A DNA stretch of 6,644 nucleotides from a bacterium (GCA_030668045.1 DAOUUR010000139.1:1-6644), one strand, 5' to 3'. Shown: positions 1 to 5,026, counted from the stretch's first letter. Numbers and translations: made by a program. The notes: generated by a model not told the origin, from the sequence alone.

Positions 1-1
1 T

Positions 2-202
2 ATCATCAAGGCGTTGCTGTCATCGGGGCCGGAGGCGGTGGCGATGGCCAAAAAGCTGGTGAGCGAGGTTCCGGCGATGCCGCCCGACCAATTCAAACCA
101 TACACTGCTGAGATGATTGCTCATCTGCGCATTTCAGATGAGGGACAGGAAGGTATGGACGCATTTCTCAATAAACGAAAACCTAAATGGGTGAGAGAAT
201 AA
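2..202 (+). CDS. Enoyl-CoA hydratase/isomerase (crotonase) family protein, C-terminal fragment; likely methylglutaconyl-CoA hydratase
   Basis: This is the last 66 codons of a gene that begins before the window; the reading frame is open from position 2 to a TAA at 200-202. The visible part is the C-terminal helical region of a crotonase-fold protein: a GPEAVAMAKKLV helix, then TAEMIAHLRISDEGQEGM and the ending FLNKRKPKWVRE. The pattern of arginine, S/D-x-EG-xEGM-xAFL-x-KR-x-P-x-W is typical of the enoyl-CoA hydratase family, whose members hydrate 2-enoyl-CoA thioesters in the cytoplasm as trimers or hexamers. The oxyanion-hole and catalytic residues lie upstream and cannot be checked. It is followed after 21 bases by an acyl-CoA carboxylase biotin carboxylase gene. 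That order matches liuC-liuD of leucine catabolism, so 3-methylglutaconyl-CoA hydratase is my preferred substrate assignment by context. A general short-chain enoyl-CoA hydratase is the alternative. The family is secure; the substrate is inference. Confidence 0.85.
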   Translation: MIKALLSSGPEAVAMAKKLVSEVPAMPPDQFKPYTAEMIAHLRISDEGQEGMDAFLNKRKPKWVRE

Positions 203-223
203 CAGCCAACTCAATCTACTGCT

Positions 224-1735
224 ATGGATAAACTGTTTTCAAAAGTACTTGTCGCGAATCGATCCGAGATAGCTGTACGTGTAATAAATGCCTGCCGAAC
301 GCTCGGCGTAAAATCGGTGGCGGTCTATTCGGATGCCGACGCCACGAGTAAACATCGTCTGCTGGCCGATGAAGCGGTGCATATCGGAGCGTCGCCGCCA
401 AGAGAATCGTATCTTGATATCGACAAGATCATCAATGCCGCCAAAGAAACAGGATGCGACGCAATTCATCCCGGCTATGGTTTCCTTGCCGAAAATCCCG
501 AATTTGCCAGGGCATGCGCGAGTAACGGCCTGGTCTTTATCGGCCCATCACCGGAGGCGATACGTCTACTCGGCAACAAAGTTGAGTCACGCGTCAAGAT
601 GACCGATGCCGGTGTTCCGCTAATCCCCGGGATGAAGAGTTCCTCCTCGGACATCGAAGAGTATCGCAGAGTCGCTGCTGAGGCCGGATACCCGGTAATG
701 ATCAAAGCTGCTGCCGGTGGCGGGGGCAAGGGTATGCGGATGGTGCAGTCGCCCGATGATCTGGAACCTTCGCTCGATGCCGCCCGACGTGAAGCAAAGA
801 ATGCTTTCGATGACGATACCGTCTATCTGGAAAAGTACATTGTAAATCCCCGGCATATCGAGTTTCAGATAATGGCCGACACGCATGGCAACACTGTTCA
901 TGTTTTCGAGCGCGAGTGTTCGATCCAGCGTCGTCATCAGAAAATCATAGAAGAAACACCATCGGTGGCTCTAACCGATGAGATTCGCACTAAGATGGGT
1001 GCCGCTGCGGTCAAGGTGGCACAGGCGGCGGGTTATGTTAACGCCGGGACGGTTGAGTTTCTTTTCGACGAGAGCGGCCACTACTACTTCCTTGAGATGA
1101 ACACCCGTATTCAGGTGGAACATCCGATAACGGAGATGGTGACCGGCACTGACCTTGTGGTTGAGCAGATTCGCATCGCCGCCGGTCAGCCTTTAAGTGA
1201 GCAATTTATGAATCTGACTCAGCGAGGTCATGCCATAGAGTGTCGAATCTATGCTGAGGATGGCGAGAACAATTTCTTCCCCTCGACCGGAACGATTGTC
1301 CACTACAGCGAACCGGTTGGACCGGGAGTTCGAGTTGATTCCGGTATCATGCAGGATGTTGAAGTTACTATCGACTATGATCCGATCATGGCCAAACTGA
1401 TCGTTCATGCACCCGACCGCGACATGGCCATAGCCAAGATGGCCGACGCCCTGAACCACTACAAGATTCTCGGTGTCAAGACGTCCAAGAAATTCATGAT
1501 TGATTGCATGAATCATCCTGAGTTCCGGGCCGGTAATACGTTCACGAATTTTATCGATGCCCACATGGGTGAGCGTGAACTTGATCTTGATGACTACAAA
1601 AATATTGCCGTTGCCGCCGCTATGGCAGCGTCAATGACAACGACTGTGGCACCTTCGGTCTCCGGAACGAGGGAGACATCGTCGGTGTGGCAGACAACCG
1701 GAAGCTGGCAGATTGGAGACTCGATCAATGAATAA
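224..1735 (+). CDS. accC: Acyl-CoA carboxylase, biotin carboxylase subunit (3-methylcrotonyl-/propionyl-/acetyl-CoA type)
   Basis: This 503-residue protein performs ATP- and bicarbonate-dependent carboxylation of carrier-bound biotin. The N-terminal domain begins KVLVANRSEIAVRV (residues 7-20). The ATP-grasp glycine-rich loop YPVMIKAAAGGGGKG is at 156-170, RRHQK with the conserved Lys240 at 236-240, and the active-site segment EMNTRIQVEH at 291-300 includes Asn293, Arg295 and Glu299. The conserved Arg341 lies in ECRIYAED. The IYAED form and the segment DYDPIMAKLIV (384-394) resemble carboxylases of the MCC, PCC and pyruvate carboxylase type more than E. coli AccC. About 450 residues make a complete biotin carboxylase. 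The extra tail (about 460-503), with SSVWQTTGSWQIG, looks like the first part of the BT linker domain, which continues in the next gene. The start at 224 fits the family N-terminus, but I see no good Shine-Dalgarno site; translation may be coupled to the upstream gene, 21 bases away. ANRSE has serine where glycine is usual. Acyl substrate specificity resides in the unseen carboxyltransferase, so it is inferred. Confidence 0.93.
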   Translation: MDKLFSKVLVANRSEIAVRVINACRTLGVKSVAVYSDADATSKHRLLADEAVHIGASPPRESYLDIDKIINAAKETGCDAIHPGYGFLAENPEFARACASNGLVFIGPSPEAIRLLGNKVESRVKMTDAGVPLIPGMKSSSSDIEEYRRVAAEAGYPVMIKAAAGGGGKGMRMVQSPDDLEPSLDAARREAKNAFDDDTVYLEKYIVNPRHIEFQIMADTHGNTVHVFERECSIQRRHQKIIEETPSVALTDEIRTKMGAAAVKVAQAAGYVNAGTVEFLFDESGHYYFLEMNTRIQVEHPITEMVTGTDLVVEQIRIAAGQPLSEQFMNLTQRGHAIECRIYAEDGENNFFPSTGTIVHYSEPVGPGVRVDSGIMQDVEVTIDYDPIMAKLIVHAPDRDMAIAKMADALNHYKILGVKTSKKFMIDCMNHPEFRAGNTFTNFIDAHMGERELDLDDYKNIAVAAAMAASMTTTVAPSVSGTRETSSVWQTTGSWQIGDSINE

Positions 1736-2267
1736 CGCAGAATTCGTTTTCAACGACAGTGACTCCATCACGACGACCGGCGAGAAAAATGGCGATCTGC
1801 TGAAGATCAAAGTGGGGGAGAGCGAGTTTGATCTACGACCGCTCGGTGGTGATCGGTACTCGACCATTCTCGACGGTACTAAAGCTGCGATTGCAGTGGT
1901 GAAGCACAAAGGTGTCTACTATATCGATTGTGACTCGGTCCTGCTGGAAGTCAAGGAACCTTCGGAGAACGATTTTGGTGGCGCTGCCGGTGATCATGGC
2001 GCTGAAAAAGACAAGATACTTGCCCCTATGCCCGGGAAGATCGTCAAGATTTTCGTAGCGGTTGGGGATGAGGTTGATATCAAGCAACCTATGGTTGTGG
2101 TCGAAGCGATGAAGATGGAAAACCAGGTCAATTCCAAGGCGAAAGGGAAAGTGAAAGCAATCAACTTTGCCGAGGGCGACCAGGTTGACACCGAGAACCC
2201 GATCATCGAGCTGGAGTTGGAGGCAGAGGCTGAGGGGGCAGGTGTTATATCTTCACGCCAAACATGA
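1728..2267 (+). CDS. Biotin carboxyl carrier (biotin/lipoyl attachment) subunit with N-terminal BT-like domain
   Basis: This 179-residue protein carries covalently bound biotin between the biotin carboxylase and carboxyltransferase sites of an acyl-CoA carboxylase. The C-terminal biotinyl domain spans about residues 96-164: LAPMPGKIVKIFVAVGDEV, then VVVEAMKMEN with Lys129 as the biotinylated lysine, then the mirror-image half GKVKAINFAEGDQVDTENPII. Residues 20-76 are beta-rich (LLKIKVGESEFDLRPLG, YSTILDGTKAAIAVV, VYYIDCDSVLLEV) and match the barrel part of the BT domain that joins the two catalytic partners in fused alpha subunits. I chose ATG 1728 because GGAG at 1715-1718 lies nine bases upstream; an in-frame TTG at 1713 would precede that site. 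The start overlaps the preceding gene by eight bases, so the two are probably translationally coupled. Combined length (503 plus 179) is about that of a fused MCC or PCC alpha subunit. The acidic tail after residue 164 extends into the convergent barrel gene. Confidence 0.9.
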   Translation: MNNAEFVFNDSDSITTTGEKNGDLLKIKVGESEFDLRPLGGDRYSTILDGTKAAIAVVKHKGVYYIDCDSVLLEVKEPSENDFGGAAGDHGAEKDKILAPMPGKIVKIFVAVGDEVDIKQPMVVVEAMKMENQVNSKAKGKVKAINFAEGDQVDTENPIIELELEAEAEGAGVISSRQT

Positions 2268-2739
2268 AGGCTGTGAAGTCACTTCTGATTGAGTAGCGCC
2301 GGTATTCCCCAAAGAGATTCAAGTGCTTAGATATTCTGAATTCCAGGCCAAAACCGAAGTTCGCATACCAGGGTGATCTGAAGTCATTCGGAGTGTATTG
2401 ACCCCCTCCGCCGAATGCAAACAGATTAAGTGGCGACTCTTCTGATGCCTGAAACAGTCGGACATCTCCACCGACCACGTATATGGGGGAGGCATCCGCG
2501 AAAAGTCCTCCCGTACTCGCAAATGGGTGATATCCAAATCGTAAGACAACATCCACCGGCTTTGCCAATTCATAACCGAGCCCGAAGCTCATTTGGAGCG
2601 CGTTTGAATAGCCGTCTCCGCCGATGAAACCTGCAAGACCAACTGCAGGATATAGGTGTCCTGTAGAGCCCTCTTCTGCCCATAGATGATTGACGGTCAG
2701 GACGACGAAGATAGAAGTAAGAGCGATCAGTCTACGCAT
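2245..2739 (-). CDS. Small outer-membrane beta-barrel protein (OmpA/OmpW-like fold), paralogue of the 2890-3489 gene
   Basis: The predicted 164-residue precursor has an N-terminal signal peptide: MRRL, a hydrophobic stretch (IALTSIFVVLTV), and a likely signal peptidase I site after LWA (Ala21). The mature part alternates polar and hydrophobic residues with many glycines and aromatics, such as GLGYELAKPVDVVLRFGY (53-70), NLFAFGGGGQY (105-115) and YANFGFGLEFRI (125-136). It ends in a short strand, FMFGVKI. This is the pattern of a small transmembrane barrel of six to ten strands in the outer membrane. No catalytic motif is visible and the ligand or role is unknown. The start at 2739 is supported by AAGGAGG a few bases upstream (complement of 2744-2750). 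A TTG start at 2754 would lie upstream of that site and is rejected. Its 3' end overlaps the convergent biotin-carrier gene by 23 bases. Strand pattern, the YH-x-F motif and the C-terminal half match the neighbouring barrel gene, so the two are paralogues. Confidence 0.82.
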   Translation of the reverse strand: MRRLIALTSIFVVLTVNHLWAEEGSTGHLYPAVGLAGFIGGDGYSNALQMSFGLGYELAKPVDVVLRFGYHPFASTGGLFADASPIYVVGGDVRLFQASEESPLNLFAFGGGGQYTPNDFRSPWYANFGFGLEFRISKHLNLFGEYRRYSIRSDFTAFMFGVKI

Positions 2740-2785
2740 GTAACCTCCTTGCAACTCAATGACACTGTGGCATTGTATAACAAAG

Positions 2786-2814
2786 ATAATATCCTCAGTG
2801 GCTTGCCGCTACAA
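2786..2814 (-). promoter_or_regulatory. Candidate sigma70-type promoter for the 2245-2739 barrel gene
   Basis: On the minus strand, TTGTAG (complement of 2809-2814) and TATTAT (complement of 2786-2791) are separated by exactly 17 bases. The -10 matches the consensus at five of six positions, the -35 at three. Transcription would start near 2779 and leave a leader of about 40 bases before the ATG at 2739. It sits just downstream of the terminator of the preceding minus-strand gene, where a promoter for this gene is expected. The consensus used is that of E. coli, and the organism may differ. Confidence 0.45.
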
Positions 2815-2835
2815 GAAAGTGGCTTGCCTTGCCAC
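2797..2835. repeat. Direct repeat AGTGGCTTGCC, two copies 21 bp apart, each within an imperfect palindrome
   Basis: AGTGGCTTGCC occurs at 2797-2807 and again at 2818-2828. The offset of 21 bases is two turns of the helix. The first copy is part of the near-palindrome AGTGGCTTGCCGCT (2797-2810), the second of GTGGC-N7-GCCAC (2819-2835). One copy lies in the spacer of the candidate promoter and the other just upstream of its -35 element, so a regulator binding on one face of the DNA is plausible. Alternatively, the second palindrome could be an accessory terminator hairpin for the upstream barrel gene. The repeat itself is directly seen; a regulatory role is inference. Confidence 0.45.
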
Positions 2836-2868
2836 AAAAAAAGGCCGGAGCAAATGCTCCAGCCTTTT
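2836..2868 (-). terminator. Rho-independent terminator of the 2890-3489 barrel gene
   Basis: Read on the minus strand, GGCTGGAGC (complement of 2856-2864) pairs with GCTCCGGCC (complement of 2843-2851) around a four-base loop. One U-G wobble is included. A run of seven T follows (complement of 2836-2842). The stem can be extended by A-U pairs on its outer side. It begins 22 bases after the stop codon of the minus-strand barrel gene. On the plus strand the wobble becomes a C-A mismatch and the T run is only four, so the terminator is better suited to the minus strand. Confidence 0.9.
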
Positions 2869-2889
2869 CTCATACTATGTGATCCCCGT

Positions 2890-3489
2890 TTAGAAGAATC
2901 TTACCCCGAGTGTGATCGGAATAAATGCTGTGGATTCGCCTTCGGTCTGGATACCAACGTATCGTACCTGGGCAAACAGCTTGAGTGACGGTCCGGTTTT
3001 CAATTCGAACCCGGCACCCACGTTGTAATACATCTTGTTCTGATCCTCAGGGGACGTGGCATTCAGCAATGCGGTTGCAAGCTCCGTCCCGGCAGGTCCT
3101 GAAAACTCAGATAGTTTCATGTTGGCCAGTCCGACGCCACCAAATACGAACGGGGCGACCGGAGCCGCGGGCATGTTGATGTTGAATCGGCCATCAGCGC
3201 CGAACATCATAACATTGTAATCTCCGCCTTCGATACCGGCCAGAATATCTGATTCAAGACCGAAAGTATGGTACTCAGCTTTGCCCATCAACTGGAACGA
3301 GGGCATCACTTTGTAACCGGCACCCAGCATGCCGTGCCATCCGGTTTTCCATCCGGCATCAAAGCCTTCCGGACTCGCAGGCATACTCACTGCGCCACCG
3401 GCATAGAAGCTGAACGGTGTCGGCACCTGTGCATTGGCGCTCAGGGCAAAACCGATCAGTACGATCAGGGTTAATAGAAACTTCTTCAT
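2890..3489 (-). CDS. Outer-membrane beta-barrel protein (OmpA/OmpW-like fold)
   Basis: The 199-residue precursor starts with a textbook signal peptide: MKKF, then LLTLIVLIGFALS, with cleavage expected after ANA (Ala20) before QVPTPF. The mature chain is a succession of amphipathic beta strands with glycine and aromatic residues: FSFYAGGAV (27-35), GMLGAGYKV (53-61), FQLMGKAEYHTF (65-76), VAPFVFGGVGLANMKL (111-126) and YYNVGAGFEL (154-163). It ends in GVRFF; a terminal phenylalanine is the usual recognition signal of the BAM assembly machinery. Loops rich in Ser, Thr, Glu and Asp (about 127-152) probably face outward. No function beyond a small barrel can be assigned; the OmpW, OmpA N-terminal and related domain families are all possible. 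The start is firm: AGGAGG (complement of 3495-3500) lies five bases upstream. A strong terminator follows the gene, so it is probably transcribed alone. It is a paralogue of the 2245-2739 gene. Confidence 0.87.
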   Translation of the reverse strand: MKKFLLTLIVLIGFALSANAQVPTPFSFYAGGAVSMPASPEGFDAGWKTGWHGMLGAGYKVMPSFQLMGKAEYHTFGLESDILAGIEGGDYNVMMFGADGRFNINMPAAPVAPFVFGGVGLANMKLSEFSGPAGTELATALLNATSPEDQNKMYYNVGAGFELKTGPSLKLFAQVRYVGIQTEGESTAFIPITLGVRFF

Positions 3490-3491
3490 CT

Positions 3492-3506
3492 CAACCTCCT
3501 AGGTTG
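3492..3506 (-). promoter_or_regulatory. Inverted repeat overlapping the ribosome binding site of the 2890-3489 gene
   Basis: CAACCT (3492-3497) and AGGTTG (3501-3506) form a perfect six-base inverted repeat with a three-base centre. In the minus-strand transcript the loop and the downstream arm contain AGGAGG, the Shine-Dalgarno site five bases before the ATG. A hairpin here would partly hide that site. The repeat is directly visible; control of translation by it is inference, and six base pairs is a short stem. Confidence 0.4.
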
Positions 3507-3681
3507 GGTGTTCAGGTAAATTTCGCTTGTTTTCGGCTTTATTCGGTTGTAATGCAAAGAAACTTTACTTCATAAATGCAAAAAGTTGCCATCTTATGGC
3601 GGCTGTTTCTGCGTGAAAAGACTTGAGAACAAAGAGAAAACCTCGCACGGACAAGGCGATACGAGACCAGAGGACTGAAAA

Positions 3682-3744
3682 ATGGTACGTATTCACCCCG
3701 ACTATCGTCCAAGATTGCATGATTCTGCTCGCCCGGCTCTCTGA
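3682..3744 (+). CDS. Possible small ORF, 20 residues (speculative)
   Basis: An ATG at 3682 preceded by AGAGGA (3669-3674, seven-base spacing) opens a 20-codon frame rich in Arg, Pro and His, starting MVRIHPDYRP and ending at TGA 3742-3744. It lies upstream of the candidate thiolase promoter and has no recognised relatives. A frame this short easily arises by chance; the well-spaced Shine-Dalgarno-like site is the only support. Confidence 0.15.
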   Translation: MVRIHPDYRPRLHDSARPAL

Positions 3745-3750
3745 TATTTT

Positions 3751-3764
3751 GTGAAACGATTCAC
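3751..3764. promoter_or_regulatory. Candidate operator GTGAA-N4-TTCAC upstream of the thiolase promoter
   Basis: GTGAA (3751-3755) and TTCAC (3760-3764) form an inverted repeat with a four-base centre that ends directly at the candidate -35 hexamer. The right half, within GATTCAC (3758-3764), is repeated at 3781-3787 directly before the -10, and TTCAC occurs again at 3804-3808. Repressors of acyl-CoA metabolism commonly bind such palindromes over promoters, but I cannot match this one to a named regulator. Confidence 0.4.
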
Positions 3765-3793
3765 TTGCGCCCCATTCCCTGATTCACTATTAT
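3765..3793 (+). promoter_or_regulatory. Candidate sigma70-type promoter of the thiolase operon
   Basis: TTGCGC (3765-3770) and TATTAT (3788-3793) are separated by 17 bases. The -10 matches the E. coli consensus at five of six positions, the -35 at three. Transcription would begin near 3800, giving a leader of about 36 bases before the thiolase ATG at 3836. It has the same TTG-N3, 17-base spacer, TATTAT form as the candidate promoter at 2786-2814. Confidence 0.45.
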
Positions 3794-3800
3794 AGGAAAA

Positions 3801-3839
3801 ATGTTCACAGATACAATTACTCGGAGGATAGCTAAATGA
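3801..3839 (+). CDS. Possible 12-codon upstream ORF overlapping the thiolase start (speculative)
   Basis: ATG at 3801 opens a frame reading MFTDTITRRIAK that stops at TGA 3837-3839. The stop overlaps the thiolase ATG (3836-3838) in an ATGA arrangement typical of translational coupling. If transcription starts near 3800 as the candidate promoter predicts, this ORF would be leaderless. It also spans the strong thiolase Shine-Dalgarno site (GGAGG 3823-3827), so it may be a chance frame. Confidence 0.15.
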   Translation: MFTDTITRRIAK

Positions 3840-5026
3840 GTGAAAAACCAGCAGCTTACATCGTCTCTGGCTGCCGCAGTGCGATCGGTTCTCTGCACAG
3901 TGGCCTTGGTAAAATGACCGCGCCGCAACTTGGTGCTCTGGCCATCAAGGAGGCTGTCAAACGCTCCGGTATTGATGTTGCCGATGTCGAAGAAGTTATT
4001 ATGGGACAAGTAGTTCAGGGTGGTTCCGGACAGGCCCCGGGGCGCCAGGCGGCAATTCATGGCGGCGTACCGCCCGAAGCTGCAGTGATGACGATCAATA
4101 AAGTCTGTGGCTCTGGTCTCAAGGCTGTGATGCTGGCCACACAGTCGATCAAGGCCGGGGATCAGGATGTGATCATAGCCGGTGGGATGGAATCCATGTC
4201 GCAGGTTCCGTTAGCTATACGTGGAGCCAAGACAGGTGTGAAATTCGGTCATCAAAAACTGGATGATCTGATGATCAGCGATGGTCTCTGGGATAGTTTT
4301 GGCAACTATCACATGGGCAATGCAGCAGAATACACTCAAAAAAAATCGAACATTACCCGTGAAGAGCAGGATGCTTTTGCCGCCAATTCTCATGCCAAGG
4401 CAGTTGCGGCTCAGAAGGCGGGCAAGTTCGATGCGGAGATATTCCCGATCGAAATTCCGCAGAGGAAGGCTGATCCGATCATTTTCAACAAGGATGAATG
4501 CCCCCGTCCGGGTGTCACCGCTGAAAAACTGGCCAAGCTTCGACCCGCCTTTGTCAAAGACGGTACGGTGACTGCCGGTAACGCCCCCGGTCTAAATGAT
4601 GGCAGTGCTGCAGTTGTGGTCGTTTCAGAAAAATATCTCAAGGAAAAAGATCTGAAACCAATGGCCAGAATTATCGACTACACCGTTGCTGGGACGAAAC
4701 CCGAAGATCTGTTCTACTCACCGATCTACGCAGTCAGAAAGCTGATGGACAAGATGGGCGTGGACATCAACCACTTTGATCTGATCGAAGCCAACGAAGC
4801 GTTCTCGGTGCAGGCTCTGACCGATGGAAAAGAACTCGGCTGGGATTGGAACAAAGTCAACGTACATGGTGGCGCTGTTGCCCTTGGTCACCCGATCGGA
4901 GCTTCGGGCACTCGTGTTCTTGTCACCCTTATGTATGCTCTGAAAGATCGCGGCCTCAAGAAAGGTCTGGCTACGCTCTGTCTCGGTGGCGGTCATGCCG
5001 TCGCAATGGCCATTGAAATGTGCTAA
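3836..5026 (+). CDS. atoB: Acetyl-CoA C-acetyltransferase (thiolase, EC 2.3.1.9 type)
   Basis: This 396-residue cytoplasmic thiolase reversibly condenses two acetyl-CoA to acetoacetyl-CoA, or cleaves 3-ketoacyl-CoA in beta-oxidation. All catalytic elements are present. The nucleophile is Cys91 in INKVCGSGLKAV. NEAF at 320-323 supplies the water-binding Asn320. His352 is in GGAVALGHPIGASGTR, and the acid/base Cys382 is in TLCLGGGHAVAMAIE. The spacings 320-352 and 352-382 equal those of the Zoogloea biosynthetic thiolase (N316, H348, C378). The YHMGNAAE segment (158-165) fits the acetoacetyl-CoA-specific group, and the length is normal. Departures from the commonest sequence are GGGHA rather than GGGQG near the C-terminus and GNAPG (248-252) rather than GNASG; both keep the catalytic residues. 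The start is set by GGAGG at 3823-3827, eight bases before ATG. It is the first gene of an operon with 3-hydroxybutyryl-CoA dehydrogenase (25-base gap) and acyl-CoA dehydrogenase. A broader 3-ketoacyl-CoA thiolase role is possible. Confidence 0.94.
   Translation: MSEKPAAYIVSGCRSAIGSLHSGLGKMTAPQLGALAIKEAVKRSGIDVADVEEVIMGQVVQGGSGQAPGRQAAIHGGVPPEAAVMTINKVCGSGLKAVMLATQSIKAGDQDVIIAGGMESMSQVPLAIRGAKTGVKFGHQKLDDLMISDGLWDSFGNYHMGNAAEYTQKKSNITREEQDAFAANSHAKAVAAQKAGKFDAEIFPIEIPQRKADPIIFNKDECPRPGVTAEKLAKLRPAFVKDGTVTAGNAPGLNDGSAAVVVVSEKYLKEKDLKPMARIIDYTVAGTKPEDLFYSPIYAVRKLMDKMGVDINHFDLIEANEAFSVQALTDGKELGWDWNKVNVHGGAVALGHPIGASGTRVLVTLMYALKDRGLKKGLATLCLGGGHAVAMAIEMC

Larger units (their letters stand above)
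3490..3835. other. Divergent intergenic region between the barrel gene and the thiolase operon
   Basis: These 346 bases separate the start of a minus-strand gene from the start of a plus-strand operon, so they should contain promoters for both. I find a plausible plus-strand promoter (3765-3793) but no convincing minus-strand one. AATGCAAA is repeated at 3551-3558 and 3575-3582, and GCCAT-CTT-ATGGC at 3588-3600 is a short inverted repeat; either could mark the control region of the barrel gene. Six copies of GTGAA or TTCAC are scattered between 3613 and 3808. Two mini-ORFs (3682-3744 and 3801-3839) are listed separately. I see no tRNA, and no recognisable riboswitch. Confidence 0.6.

Noticed and set aside
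1713..1727. TTG at 1713 as start of the biotin-carrier gene
   Set aside because: ATG 1728 has GGAG nine bases upstream, and the TTG lies before that site; the extra five residues resemble nothing in the family.
2740..2754. TTG at 2754 as start of the smaller barrel gene
   Set aside because: It would place the start upstream of the AAGGAGG that serves ATG 2739, and it would add residues in front of a normal signal peptide.
2430..2988. Plus-strand frames at 2430-2627 and 2686-2988
   Set aside because: They are antisense to the barrel genes, their terminator and promoter, and show no protein-like pattern or ribosome site.
3268..3474. Plus-strand frame antisense to the larger barrel gene
   Set aside because: It is a shadow of a gene with a clear signal peptide and ribosome binding site on the other strand.
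3588..3600. GCCAT-CTT-ATGGC hairpin as a terminator
   Set aside because: The stem is only five base pairs and no gene ends next to it on either strand; an operator or chance palindrome is as likely.
3761..4060. Minus-strand frame crossing the thiolase start
   Set aside because: It covers the candidate promoter and ribosome site of the thiolase gene, and its translation has no recognisable features.
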